Positions 9,047 through 17,002 of a stretch of DNA of 34,896 bases are shown here, piece after piece. The translations under genes and the position numbers were made by a program. Every line of letters starts with the position of its first letter. The stretch's first letter is position 1. Below the pieces are notes generated by a model, which worked only from the letters and a program-made list of their open reading frames with translations, did not search any database and was not told where the DNA came from. Origin of the DNA: a virus; the IMG/VR virus record IMGVR_UViG_3300008267_000169, positions 1 to 34,896 of that record; one strand, given 5' to 3'.

Positions 9047-10738
9047 TTACCAATTATCAAGAAGTCTTTTTACTGCTCCGGGTTTTGTTCCGCCATCTGT
9101 AACAAGTTTACCATACACAGTATTGAATGATATGTCATAATAATCTGACACTACAGAAGCACTTAATACAATTGCTATTGTTGCAGATGGGTTTGTAAGC
9201 GTTATTGCATTTGATTTTATAGCTGCATATTGAACATCAGAACTCAACCATATTCCAGTTACATTTGCTCCTGTATTTATTTGATTATTTGTTACATCAA
9301 TGTTTTGTAGTCCGTTTTCTAATCTAATTGCATCAGCTTGATTTTGATAAATATTATTATTTGAAATAGTTAAATCTGTTCCAACTCCTTGCCCTTGTGA
9401 TCGTATTCCATAATTTGTTGAATTTATTACATTTCCTATAAAATTACTATTTGTTGAATCAAGAATATCAATAGCGCAAAAATACGCATTTGCACCTCCA
9501 TCAATTTTATTTCCACTACATACTACATTAGATGAAATATAGATACCAATTCCAATTCTTGTCCCAGTTGATGAATATGGAAGATACAACGCATTATTAG
9601 AAACAACCATGCTACCACACTGCACTAACATTATGTCAACTGTTGAAGTGAATGGGGTTCCATTGTAATTTGGTGATCCAGTTCTGTAAATAACATTGTT
9701 TGAAATTACTCCATTTGGATTCCACGTATTTGTTCTTCCGTCATATCTAATTGCGTGTCTTTTGCAATTGAAAAATGAATTATTTGTAACTGAAAAATTT
9801 TCCGGCCCTTCTCTTCCCGCAGTGCTAAACCATCCAAGATTTACACCCAAATCGCAACTGTCAATTTCATTACTATCAATTTGCAATGTGTTATTATATG
9901 ATGTATCGGTAGGAAATCCTTCTGGCCCACATCCAACTCCAAGACTACATTTGTAAATGTAATTATCAGATATTATTCCCCTTGCTCCATTGTTAAATGC
10001 AATTCCACCATCTCCTCCATTACGGATTTGATTATTAGTAACAATATTTATTCCACCATTGAAATTTAAAACATCTCCACCACATTGATCTGAAAAATTG
10101 TTAGAAACAATACAATCAACATTATTAAATCCAATAGCATGATAATCGGGTGATGTTAATGGTATGTTAATAAATCTATTATTTAAAATTTTAACATTAG
10201 TAAAATATCCTGTTCCAACTCTTACATATATTGCACATGACCTTAAACCAAAATCAATTGGATTTAAAGGCACATCACTTAATGCAACGCAGTCAAAAAT
10301 AAAATTTTGAATTGTGATGTTTTCAAGTCCAACAAGTCTGAAAATAAAATTCTGACCAGTTTTACCTTTTAATGTTGTTCCGTTGCCTTCAATAATAATA
10401 TTGCTTCCAACAGTTATTGCTTCAGTAATATAAATTCCATCAGAGAAATATAATGTTCCTCCAATTGGATTGGCTGACACCGCATTTACAGCAGCTTGAA
10501 TCGCAGTCGTATCGTCCGTAACACCATCACCAACTGCTCCGAAGTCTTTTACATTCACCACATCAGCAAATCGGTTTGCCAATGTCCTTACTGTAGTCGA
10601 TCCAGCAGTAATAGCAGTAGCACTCGATGCATTGCCAAGGATTGTGGTAAATGTTTTGGTTCCAGTTACTGTTTGTGCTGTGTCTGTAGTTACAATGTTA
10701 GGAGTAATTACACTTTGACTTGCTTTAGTTACTGGCAT
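9047..10738 (-). CDS. Right-handed beta-helix tailspike (pectate-lyase-like fold)
   Basis: A 563-residue protein. The N-terminus MPVTKASQSVITP is like that of the next gene upstream (MPLTKATTNVV), a probable shared docking segment. Near residue 65 is VNVKDFGAVGDGVTDDTTAI, the entry motif of the pectate lyase superfamily used by phage tailspikes. The rest is a long ladder of Asn-rich rungs (ISNNVIYR, VTNNQINTG, ISNNNIYQN) typical of a parallel beta-helix. Such spikes bind and often cut surface polysaccharide. Specific catalytic residues cannot be assigned by eye. The DNA is clearly AT-richer than the capsid genes. Confidence 0.85.
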   Translation of the reverse strand: MPVTKASQSVITPNIVTTDTAQTVTGTKTFTTILGNASSATAITAGSTTVRTLANRFADVVNVKDFGAVGDGVTDDTTAIQAAVNAVSANPIGGTLYFSDGIYITEAITVGSNIIIEGNGTTLKGKTGQNFIFRLVGLENITIQNFIFDCVALSDVPLNPIDFGLRSCAIYVRVGTGYFTNVKILNNRFINIPLTSPDYHAIGFNNVDCIVSNNFSDQCGGDVLNFNGGINIVTNNQIRNGGDGGIAFNNGARGIISDNYIYKCSLGVGCGPEGFPTDTSYNNTLQIDSNEIDSCDLGVNLGWFSTAGREGPENFSVTNNSFFNCKRHAIRYDGRTNTWNPNGVISNNVIYRTGSPNYNGTPFTSTVDIMLVQCGSMVVSNNALYLPYSSTGTRIGIGIYISSNVVCSGNKIDGGANAYFCAIDILDSTNSNFIGNVINSTNYGIRSQGQGVGTDLTISNNNIYQNQADAIRLENGLQNIDVTNNQINTGANVTGIWLSSDVQYAAIKSNAITLTNPSATIAIVLSASVVSDYYDISFNTVYGKLVTDGGTKPGAVKRLLDNW

Positions 10739-10761
10739 ATTATTATTTTCTGATTGTTAGA

Positions 10762-11760
10762 TTATTTATTTTCAAGTATATCAACTTTAGCAGATAGCTC
10801 TTGAATTGCCTTGATAAGAGGAGCGATAAACTCAACATAACCAATAGATACAACGTCATCTCCACCTTTTACAGAGTGATCTTGGAAGCCACCAAAATCA
10901 ATTCCTTTAGAATCGAGAACTGCTTTCACTTCTTGAGCAATCAAACCATGATGGAAACGATTGCGTTTCTTGCTGCCATTGTGAGTGATGTTAGCAAGTT
11001 TCACGTCTTCTAGCCATTTTGCTTTTGCTGTCTGGTAAGCTGCTTTTTCTTCTTGGCTTGCATCTTGGTCAGGAACTTGTGGTGCTTCTGGCCGATAGTC
11101 CTCACGCATATCCCATCTGAAATCAACTGGACGAAGCGCATTTACAAACCCAAGACCAAGAGCAGTATCACGGACATCAGCTTTATCTCTAATATCAGAA
11201 CGATCTTGAACTGCACCATATGCGTAAGTTGTAGTTGCGGAATCTCCAAGTTGAACTTGATTTGAACCAGTTACTTGAGCATTGTTTCCAAGTCCAGTTG
11301 AATTTGTTATTGCCACTCCAGAAGAGAAAAGTGCTGCGCTTCCTATTCCAGTATTTGAAGACCCTGTTGTTTGAGTTTGCAAGGCTCTTTCTCCGAATGC
11401 TGTGTTTTGTGTTCCAGTCGTGTTATTTTCAAGTGCGCCCCATCCGCTAGATGTGTTATTGTTTCCGGTTGTGTTGAGTCGGAGTGCTGCCATACCAACT
11501 GCTGTATTGTTGCTTCCACCTATGTTTTGACGAAGTGCGGTTACACCAACTGCTGTGTTATAATTTCCAGTTGTGTTACTTTCAAGGCAAGCATTTCCAA
11601 CTGAAGTATTATAAAATCCAGTTGTGTTATTAAGCATATTTTCCCTTCCAACACTTGTGTTTGAAGTTTGATTCCCGGAACCTTTCCCAACACGAACTTC
11701 GTTGATAACTGTATCTTGATCGAGGTTGACTACATTAGTTGTTGCTTTAGTTAATGGCAT
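10762..11760 (-). CDS. Fibre/adhesin with repeated NTAVG beta-roll and C-terminal peptidase S74 intramolecular chaperone
   Basis: 332 residues. Residues about 30-165 hold tandem repeats of about 23 residues (NTTG-x-NTAVG-x-x-AL), as in YadA-head-like trimeric adhesins. The C-terminal part is an S74 self-cleaving chaperone: Ser188 in SDIRDK with Lys193 five residues on forms the known Ser-Lys dyad spacing. It continues with LRPVDFRWD, GLIAQEVKAVLD and IAPLIKAIQELSAKVDILE. Known family behaviour is assembly of the trimer and then autocleavage, so the mature fibre would end near residue 187. The gene directly precedes the tailspike in the transcript and shares its N-terminal style. Confidence 0.85.
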   Translation of the reverse strand: MPLTKATTNVVNLDQDTVINEVRVGKGSGNQTSNTSVGRENMLNNTTGFYNTSVGNACLESNTTGNYNTAVGVTALRQNIGGSNNTAVGMAALRLNTTGNNNTSSGWGALENNTTGTQNTAFGERALQTQTTGSSNTGIGSAALFSSGVAITNSTGLGNNAQVTGSNQVQLGDSATTTYAYGAVQDRSDIRDKADVRDTALGLGFVNALRPVDFRWDMREDYRPEAPQVPDQDASQEEKAAYQTAKAKWLEDVKLANITHNGSKKRNRFHHGLIAQEVKAVLDSKGIDFGGFQDHSVKGGDDVVSIGYVEFIAPLIKAIQELSAKVDILENK

Positions 11761-11783
11761 ATTATTATTTTTTTGTTGTTAAA

Positions 11784-12899
11784 TTATTTTGCAATCCATC
11801 CAGTGTTTCCAGAACCAGATTCTTTCACATACAAAGTAGAAAGTGATCCTCCAGTCAAATTAGTATAAACACTACCAGTTGGTGCTGTTACAACTCCATT
11901 CGGAGAACCAAATCCAGTAATCCAATTTGCAAGTCCAGCAGTCAATGATGTAATTACAATCACCGATCCATTAGGAACAGTTGAAATTGTCAATGTATAT
12001 GGACTTCCAGCAGTGATTATGTAATTTGCACTATCTTGAGTAATTCCATCAACTGTTACCAAATATGCTGTAGCTAATGTTGTAGATGCTCCAGTAATGT
12101 TAAAAACTGTTTGCGTTCCGTTTCCAGTATAAGCCCAACGCAATCCTCCTGATGGAAATGCAGGCCCAACTGCTCCAGTAGCTCCAGTAGCTCCTCCGGG
12201 TGTTCCCTGTATCCCTGTAGCTCCTTGAATACCATTTAGAGAAACAATAACGATCCCAACTCCAGCAGAAGGAGCGGTGCTTAATGTAATCGAGTATGGA
12301 GAACCAGCAGCAATTGTATAATTATTGGGGTCTTGAGTAACCCCATCGTATGTTACAAGATATGCTGTGTTTAAAGTAGAGAATGCTCCCGGCAAAGCAT
12401 ATAATGTATTTGATCCATCACTTGTAAATGCCCATCTAATCCCGCCAGCTGGAGATGTCGGGCCGGTAGCTCCAGTCGGCCCTCCCGATGGGCCAATTGG
12501 CCCAACTGGCCCAGTGGCTCCAGTTATGCCTTTAATTGATACTATTACAATTTCTGATCCAGCGGGAACTGGAACTGACATAGTAAGAGTGTATGGGTTC
12601 GATGGATGGGTTTGTTGGACTGTATAGTTATCTGGGTCTTGAAGAACGCCATCAATACCTACGATGTAGGATGCTGAGATTGTTGTTCCTGCTCCGGGAA
12701 TATCAAAAATAGTTTGAATGCCATCTCCAATATATGCCCAACGCCGATTTCCCTCTTCTTGTAATTGGAAGCAAGCAGAGTTAGCCGCTTCAACTGCGAT
12801 ACGAGCGTAGTAAGCTGCGCGATCCGCAATAGAATTTACTGCGGACTCACTTGGGCCGCACGGATTGCATTTAGAACTTCTGGAATTTCCGCAACTCAT
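11784..12899 (-). CDS. Collagen-like tail fibre with three tandem beta repeats (371 aa)
   Basis: The ATG at 12899 gives MSCGNSRSSKCNPCGPSES, Cys-rich like the fibre at 8278-9033. A TTG at 12935 would overlap the upstream stop as TTGA and add 12 residues, but would translate a palindrome. After a helix (AVNSIADRAAYYARIAVEAA) come three copies of an approximately 85-residue module (RWAYIGDG, RWAFTSDG, RWAYTGNG; each with YLV-x-x-DG-x-QD-x-x-NY). Gly-X-Y collagen-like linkers separate them (GATGPVGPIGPSGG). A short C-terminal tip ends WIAK. A trimeric fibre with an extended, flexible shaft is the likely structure. Confidence 0.75.
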   Translation of the reverse strand: MSCGNSRSSKCNPCGPSESAVNSIADRAAYYARIAVEAANSACFQLQEEGNRRWAYIGDGIQTIFDIPGAGTTISASYIVGIDGVLQDPDNYTVQQTHPSNPYTLTMSVPVPAGSEIVIVSIKGITGATGPVGPIGPSGGPTGATGPTSPAGGIRWAFTSDGSNTLYALPGAFSTLNTAYLVTYDGVTQDPNNYTIAAGSPYSITLSTAPSAGVGIVIVSLNGIQGATGIQGTPGGATGATGAVGPAFPSGGLRWAYTGNGTQTVFNITGASTTLATAYLVTVDGITQDSANYIITAGSPYTLTISTVPNGSVIVITSLTAGLANWITGFGSPNGVVTAPTGSVYTNLTGGSLSTLYVKESGSGNTGWIAK

Positions 12900-12905
12900 A
12901 GTTTT

Positions 12906-12919
12906 TATCGTTAACGATA
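12906..12919. repeat. Palindrome copy 4, core TATCGTTAACGATA
   Basis: It sits in the 32-base gap between the YkuD-like gene and the ATG of the collagen-like fibre, six bases upstream of that ATG. Confidence 0.9.
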
Positions 12920-12931
12920 GTTTAGTTTTAG

Positions 12932-13474
12932 TCAAGCGTTTTCCACAAGTAAATATGGAATCGTCTTTTGGTTGTATCTACTCATCTCTGAGTAGACTAG
13001 ATTTATGAACCCGTCCCACTGCGCTGGATAGATCGTCTGACATCCTTCGCTACTGGTAGTGCGGTATCCTCCTTTATGGATGTTTATCGCAATCCCCATC
13101 GAATCACCTTCACCATCTCGCGTAACAGGGAGTTCTTCTTTTGCGTTAGCAGGTCGTAACGCTGGGTAGCCGCCTCCGGGTTTAGAGATGCCATGATTAC
13201 CTTTACGATAGCGATGCACACCCGTTTTAAGCACCGCAATACCTTTCTTGAAAACTGATGGATCAGTATTAGCGTTAAACGTAGCATGAACGCTTGGTGA
13301 TAGAAGAATGATCGCATCGTCGTAGATACCTCTGTCGTTCTTTCCTTTTGCTCCCATTGAATCGAGGTAGTATCCACGAATCCCGACCAAGCAAACCAAG
13401 TCTTCGATACCCGCTTTGATTACCATTGCGAGTGTCTTTTCCTTGGCCTGCTGTGGTCTGGAGTGGGGAATCAT
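12932..13474 (-). CDS. YkuD / L,D-transpeptidase-like protein, endolysin candidate (180 aa)
   Basis: The ATG at 13474 overlaps the holin-like stop as ATGA; a longer upstream frame (to 13597) lies over that gene and is rejected. The C-terminal half has INIHKGG (His133) and SSEGCQTIY (Cys145), the His and Cys arrangement of L,D-transpeptidase (YkuD)-type cell-wall enzymes. WDGFINLV follows. There is no signal peptide. It is the last gene of a compact lysis block (holin-like proteins, small lipoprotein). A role in cutting or remodelling peptidoglycan at lysis is inferred; no other endolysin is visible in the window. Confidence 0.55.
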   Translation of the reverse strand: MIPHSRPQQAKEKTLAMVIKAGIEDLVCLVGIRGYYLDSMGAKGKNDRGIYDDAIILLSPSVHATFNANTDPSVFKKGIAVLKTGVHRYRKGNHGISKPGGGYPALRPANAKEELPVTRDGEGDSMGIAINIHKGGYRTTSSEGCQTIYPAQWDGFINLVYSEMSRYNQKTIPYLLVENA

Positions 13475-13644
13475 TTTCCTTTGCGGATAACGTTGATGAG
13501 TCCTACGAGTCCTAGCCCCGCGACGATGATGGACTCTTGAAGTTCTGGTTCCAGCTTCACTCCTACCGCCGTAGCGATTAGGATGATGCCGCGCCATGTG
13601 CTGTTCTCTGACAGACGTTCTAATAGTATATTTACGATTTTCAT
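13471..13644 (-). CDS. Holin-like small membrane protein (57 aa)
   Basis: ATG at 13644, overlapping the previous stop as ATGA. Residues about 18-30 (RGIILIATAVGVK) and 37-53 (SIIVAGLGLVGLINVI) are hydrophobic and separated by LEPELQ; the C-terminus is RKGK. This matches small two-segment phage holins with a basic tail. It sits directly before the YkuD-like gene. Likely function: an inner-membrane pore that releases or activates the wall enzyme. The call rests on size, topology and context. Confidence 0.65.
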   Translation of the reverse strand: MKIVNILLERLSENSTWRGIILIATAVGVKLEPELQESIIVAGLGLVGLINVIRKGK

Positions 13645-13799
13645 TTTTTTGTTCCTATTGGTTCTGGCAGCTCGTATGTGAACCGACCATATTGTGTTTC
13701 TAGGGAGATTCCAAGCGTAGTGCATCCAGTCAATAATGCCAACGCTAGAAATGCAAAAGATATTACGATTACTCCAAGTGCGATTTGTTTGGCATTCAT
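13641..13799 (-). CDS. Small lipoprotein, possible outer-membrane spanin (Rz1-like) (52 aa)
   Basis: ATG at 13799 (ATGA overlap with the previous gene). It has a hydrophobic signal peptide (residues about 5-22) ending in the lipobox LLTGC (lipidated Cys26), then a short 26-residue mature part with LPEPIG near the end. Phage lysis blocks of Gram-negative hosts often code for such short lipoproteins as o-spanins; a matching i-spanin is not clear here. The signal and lipobox are directly visible; the spanin role is inferred. Its presence hints at a diderm host. Confidence 0.6.
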   Translation of the reverse strand: MNAKQIALGVIVISFAFLALALLTGCTTLGISLETQYGRFTYELPEPIGTKK

Positions 13800-13993
13800 T
13801 TGTCTTTGTCTTTCTTTAATTTTGAAATCATAACATAGATTGAAACCCATGCTGCGATAATTGCGCTGATTGATGCTAAAATCCTAAACCATGTGTCTAG
13901 TTCTGGCAACATAGAAACTACTACTGCAAACATACTAAAGATCGTCCCAGTAAATCCTGTTCCATAAGATGGTGTGCTTGAGTCAATATTCAT
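13796..13993 (-). CDS. Two-TM small membrane protein, second holin-like candidate (65 aa)
   Basis: Two predicted membrane helices at about residues 15-31 (TGTIFSMFAVVVSMLP) and 37-57 (FRILASISAIIAAWVSIYVM), followed by a strongly basic/acidic tail (SKLKKDKDK). Start and stop are both ATGA-coupled to neighbours. With the other small membrane protein it brackets the lipoprotein, so one may be the holin and the other an antiholin or an i-spanin-like anchor. Which is which cannot be said from the sequence. Confidence 0.55.
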   Translation of the reverse strand: MNIDSSTPSYGTGFTGTIFSMFAVVVSMLPELDTWFRILASISAIIAAWVSIYVMISKLKKDKDK

Positions 13994-14307
13994 AATTCTT
14001 CTTCTGTTTGTGGTAATAATAAAATAGCATCACTCATTGGAATTACTTGCACAAGAGAAAATAGCTCTACTGGAAGATGCGCGAATCCGCTGGAGTAAAG
14101 CCCGCCGGGGCCGACTTCGGTCAGCAAATCCGCACAGAGCATTTTGCGGCCATCGACAAGATCGACGGGGCTGGCGACATGGCGCGGGTTGCCATGCTCG
14201 GCTTGGACGGCGGCGAGTTGCGCGGCGAGGGCAGGCGAAAAGACGAGCGCGAGGTCTTTTGCGGCGTCGTAGCTAATAGGCTGGGTGATGAGGTCGGCGA
14301 GTGTCAT
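13990..14307 (-). CDS. Unknown 105-aa protein in a GC-rich patch
   Basis: A soluble protein starting MTLADLITQPISYDAAKDLA, with Ala/Leu-rich helix and a C-terminal LFSLVQVIPMSDAILLLP. The first about 75 codons are markedly richer in G and C than all neighbours; composition drops back sharply at the 3' end near 14080. ATGA overlaps on both sides place it between the lectin-like adhesin and the lysis block. No family is recognised. The base composition suggests recent acquisition together with the end of the upstream gene. Confidence 0.55.
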   Translation of the reverse strand: MTLADLITQPISYDAAKDLALVFSPALAAQLAAVQAEHGNPRHVASPVDLVDGRKMLCADLLTEVGPGGLYSSGFAHLPVELFSLVQVIPMSDAILLLPQTEEEL

Positions 14308-15092
14308 ATAGCGGCGGCGAGGGCGGTCATGAGCGTGGACACGCGGGTGTCGAGGGCGGCAAGGTCGAGATTTTGCCCGATTGAGTAAAATGAAAATCGG
14401 CCATTAGATACACTGGCGGATCCGGTTGAATCTCTTGAGTAAATCGAAAAGACACCTACAGGGTTTGCCGTAGAATTATTGGTAACAGAAGTTGTCGCGC
14501 CTGCGTATCGGTAGAGGAAACTTGTTGAGACTGCTCTACTTGCGCCCCAAAAACCGGTAGTCGTTAATATGTCCGAGACTCCTGCCGTTGCGGAGCTTGA
14601 GTTAATTCTTGAAAACCTTTGAATTGTGCTGGTGTAAAGATTACACTGAGTTGATCCCCCCCCATTTGAGATTGCGTATCTTGTCGTATCTCTTGTGGGG
14701 TGTTCCGACATATAGCAAGCGATATGCTTTGAGTTTTGCGGATCGGAATTGCCTGCGCGATTGCTGCTAAGATATTTTGAGGTTCCTCCTTTTAAGCCTG
14801 TCTTGCGGCTGTAATCTCCGCTAACAAAGTTAAAATTCGTTGGGGCAGTGCCAACAAGAGGAACAAGCGCACCGGAAAGCGTGCGAGCGCCTGCGAGAAG
14901 GCAGGAGGCTTTGATGGCGGTCCAGATGCCATCAGATTTGCAGCCGGTGATGAAAGATTCGACCGCTGTGATGACGCCCGACTCCAATTGTTGCCCGTCA
15001 GCAGCTTCTACAGCTAAGATATAAGACACAACGTTGGCATCATTTGAGATAAATCTTGGTGGAGAAAATCTATATGGATTTATCAGTAACAT
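14304..15092 (-). CDS. Lectin-like (concanavalin/LamG-type) adhesin, 262 aa
   Basis: The ATG at 15092 overlaps the previous stop by one base (TAATG), so MLLINPYRFSPPRF is taken as the start rather than an ATG 24 bases upstream. The N-terminal NPYRF motif is common in phage fibre proteins. The middle region (GLKGGTSKYLSSNRAGNSDP, then HIACYMSEHP) and the C-terminal FSFYSIGQNLDLAALDTRV fit a jelly-roll carbohydrate-binding domain. The last about 35 codons are GC-rich like the next gene. Likely host-surface binding; exact fold unproven. Confidence 0.55.
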   Translation of the reverse strand: MLLINPYRFSPPRFISNDANVVSYILAVEAADGQQLESGVITAVESFITGCKSDGIWTAIKASCLLAGARTLSGALVPLVGTAPTNFNFVSGDYSRKTGLKGGTSKYLSSNRAGNSDPQNSKHIACYMSEHPTRDTTRYAISNGGGSTQCNLYTSTIQRFSRINSSSATAGVSDILTTTGFWGASRAVSTSFLYRYAGATTSVTNNSTANPVGVFSIYSRDSTGSASVSNGRFSFYSIGQNLDLAALDTRVSTLMTALAAAI

Positions 15093-15790
15093 TACGAGCG
15101 AGTTCCGATTAGCCAAACCTTTAGTCCAGCACCTGCTGTAGTGCTTCCAACTTGGTCAATGTCGATTGTGATTTCTGCATCGTCCGCAATAGAAGAATCA
15201 GAGATGACTGCTGCCGTGACTGCGGTTGTTGATGTTTTCTCCGAAGCGTCGATTGAAAGTTTAGTGGAAAGAATAGATGTTGCATTTTCGTTGATGTCTA
15301 CGATGATCGTAGAGCCAACTGGAGCAGTTGTTACACTCGCACGAACTGCTGTAAGTGTCATAGCGCATGGGGCGCGGAATGTGACCTTTGCCGTTCCTGT
15401 GGTTAAAGCCGTAGTTTCATCAGATGCTGCCAGACCAATTTCAATAGGAACACTGTTAAGTAGTGCAACTGTTCCAGTCTTGTCTGGAAAGGTGATTGTT
15501 CTGGCTATCGTTGACGATAACGCAAGGGTTGTCGATACGGCTCCATCAGTAATGATTACTGATCCATTATTCTGCAATTCCAAGTCAGCAGTAGAATCAA
15601 CGCTGATTAACTGGTCATGCGAATGTGCAGTAAGACTGCCGATTTCTTGCACCGTTCCCGAAATTGGGTGGCGAGCGTAAAGTTTTTTATCTGCGTGATT
15701 GATTGCAATCTCGCCAAGAGCAAGGTCAGAAGTTGTTGGAACTTTAGAACTGACTGTGCTTTTCTTTGGGACAATTATTGGGTTAGCCAT
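15092..15790 (-). CDS. Fibre protein with MANPII N-terminal module (232 aa)
   Basis: The N-terminus MANPIIVPKKSTVSSKVP continues to LALGEIAINHADKKLYAR. This pattern (basic segment, G-E-I/L-A-I-x, K-L-Y) is that of phage fibre docking domains such as the Mtd N-terminal type. The neighbour at 15846-16763 starts in the same way (MANPIIKIKRGSG). The middle is a beta shaft with TITFPDKTGTVALL, and the C-terminal domain is Thr/Ala-rich beta. A palindrome copy lies inside, coding for Leu-Ser-Ser-Thr-Ile. Likely an alternative receptor-binding fibre. Confidence 0.65.
   Translation of the reverse strand: MANPIIVPKKSTVSSKVPTTSDLALGEIAINHADKKLYARHPISGTVQEIGSLTAHSHDQLISVDSTADLELQNNGSVIITDGAVSTTLALSSTIARTITFPDKTGTVALLNSVPIEIGLAASDETTALTTGTAKVTFRAPCAMTLTAVRASVTTAPVGSTIIVDINENATSILSTKLSIDASEKTSTTAVTAAVISDSSIADDAEITIDIDQVGSTTAGAGLKVWLIGTRS
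15506..15519. repeat. Palindrome copy 5, core TATCGTTGACGATA
   Basis: Inside a fibre gene; the minus-strand loop is TCAA. Translated as Leu-Ser-Ser-Thr-Ile, a different frame from copies 1 and 9. Confidence 0.9.
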
Positions 15791-15806
15791 TATAGAATGG
15801 TTGCCC

Positions 15807-15826
15807 CCGTGGGTTTTACCCCACGG
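15807..15826 (-). other. Intergenic hairpin between two fibre genes
   Basis: CCGTGGG (15807-15813) and CCCACGG (15820-15826), seven pairs, six-base loop; no T run on the minus strand. Located in the gap between the coiled-coil fibre and the next fibre. Possibly a processing or stability element. Confidence 0.6.
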
Positions 15827-15845
15827 AGGACTTGGTTATTGTTTA

Positions 15846-16763
15846 TTAGTAGGTTCCGCCGTCAATGGTGGTTTCGAGTGCGGTGATGCGGGTTTCGTGA
15901 TCAGCAACGTCTGCCTCTACGTCATCCAAGCGGGAATCCGCGCTGGCGCTTTCGAGGGCGTCGATACGATTGCTAAGGCTAGTGTCCGCAGTAGCGCGGG
16001 TGCTGGCCTCGGCGTCGATGTTGTCTTGCAGGGTATCGTCAGCAGCTTCCAGAGTGGAAACAGCAGATTCACGAGCGGTTTGCTCGGCAGACACGGCGGC
16101 GATGCGAGCGGTCTCTTCAGCAAGGATGTCAGACTCAGCCGTGGTTACACGGGAGGTCAGTACAGAAAGATCGCTCGAAACGGTGTCGATATTACCTTGA
16201 AGGGTCGTATCAGCAGATTGACGAGCCGAAGTCTCAGCGGCGAGAGCGGCATTGTTCGATGTAACGTAGCCAGCGAAAGCCGTATCATTCTCGGTATCAA
16301 CACTGTTGATAAGAGAGACGATTTCGGCGAAGCTGTCCTTGTCGGCATCAGCGGCGGCAAGGATCGCGTCAATACGACCTTTCTCCGTGTTGATGTTCGA
16401 TTGGAGCGTGGTATCGGCAGCGATACGAGCAGACTCTTCAGCGGAAACAGCCGCGATACGGGCTGTCTCCTCGGCAGAGATGTCGTCAGCGAGATCGCTT
16501 TCGGCACCTTGAGCGCGAGAAATTTCCGCATTGAGGTTGTTGGTGATGGTGGTGTCAGCTGCTTCACGGGCAGATTGCTCGGTCGAAACCGCGCTATCGA
16601 CATAGGTTTTTTTAGCGAAAACGTGTTCGCCACCGATGGCGAGGACGCCTTCAGCTGTGCCGATGAAGAGGCTTTTGTTTAGTGTATCGATTGCAAGCTC
16701 ACCTGTCTGCAAGGAGACGGGTGCGCCTGAACCGCGCTTGATTTTGATAATTGGATTAGCCAT
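15846..16763 (-). CDS. Long coiled-coil fibre with MANPII N-terminal module (305 aa)
   Basis: The N-terminus MANPIIKIKRGSGAPVSLQ, then TGELAIDTLNKSLFIG, is the same docking module as in the next gene. From about residue 60 on it is a long run of Ala/Glu/Ser/Thr heptad-like repeats (SAREAADTT, EETARIAAVSAEE, AEQTARESAVS), a trimeric coiled-coil shaft; it ends ALETTIDGGTY with no separate tip domain. It is the structural arm of the fibre set. Coding bias makes a long open frame on the opposite strand, judged a shadow. Confidence 0.7.
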   Translation of the reverse strand: MANPIIKIKRGSGAPVSLQTGELAIDTLNKSLFIGTAEGVLAIGGEHVFAKKTYVDSAVSTEQSAREAADTTITNNLNAEISRAQGAESDLADDISAEETARIAAVSAEESARIAADTTLQSNINTEKGRIDAILAAADADKDSFAEIVSLINSVDTENDTAFAGYVTSNNAALAAETSARQSADTTLQGNIDTVSSDLSVLTSRVTTAESDILAEETARIAAVSAEQTARESAVSTLEAADDTLQDNIDAEASTRATADTSLSNRIDALESASADSRLDDVEADVADHETRITALETTIDGGTY

Positions 16764-16799
16764 ATTATTTTATATTGTTTGTTGTTGTTGTTTTTGTTT

Positions 16800-16982
16800 T
16801 TAAGGAGTAAACTCTCCTCCATCAATTAATTCGACATTCTGCAATTCACCGTTTTGAACTTGAGCTATTTGCCCACCTTCTGGAACGGTAATTTGCATAT
16901 CGTTAATTGCGGAAAGAATTGCATATAACTGACCATCAATAGTCATGCTTCTAAAACATTCAATATTTATTTGGTCTGCCAT
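16800..16982 (-). CDS. Short CF-module protein (60 aa)
   Basis: MADQINIECFRSMTIDGQLY is one copy of a roughly 20-residue module (CF-x3-T-x-D/N-x-Q-L/Y-W/Y) found at the N-termini of the next upstream genes. It is followed by a short tail ITVPEGGQIAQVQNGELQNV. Only the module and a stub are present, so it may be a plug, an adaptor, or the remnant of a fibre that lost its tip. A/T-rich leader (AAAATAATAATATG type). Confidence 0.55.
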   Translation of the reverse strand: MADQINIECFRSMTIDGQLYAILSAINDMQITVPEGGQIAQVQNGELQNVELIDGGEFTP

Positions 16983-17002
16983 ATTATTATTTTTGTTAAA
17001 GT

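Noticed and set aside
12900-12935. TTG start extending the collagen-like fibre by 12 codons
   Set aside because: It would overlap the previous stop as TTGA, but would translate a palindrome copy, and the ATG at 12899 gives a Cys-rich start like the neighbouring fibre. Kept as an alternative, not used.
13475-13597. N-terminal extension of the YkuD-like protein over the holin-like gene
   Set aside because: The extension (ARHHPNRYGGRSEAGTRTSR type) is an Arg/His-rich shadow of the holin-like gene, and the ATG at 13474 has the usual ATGA overlap.
15699-16682. Long open frame on the plus strand opposite the coiled-coil fibre
   Set aside because: The repeated Ala/Glu/Ser codons of the fibre create a shadow frame; its Gly/Val/Ser-rich translation lacks any domain, and the minus gene has a clear docking module.
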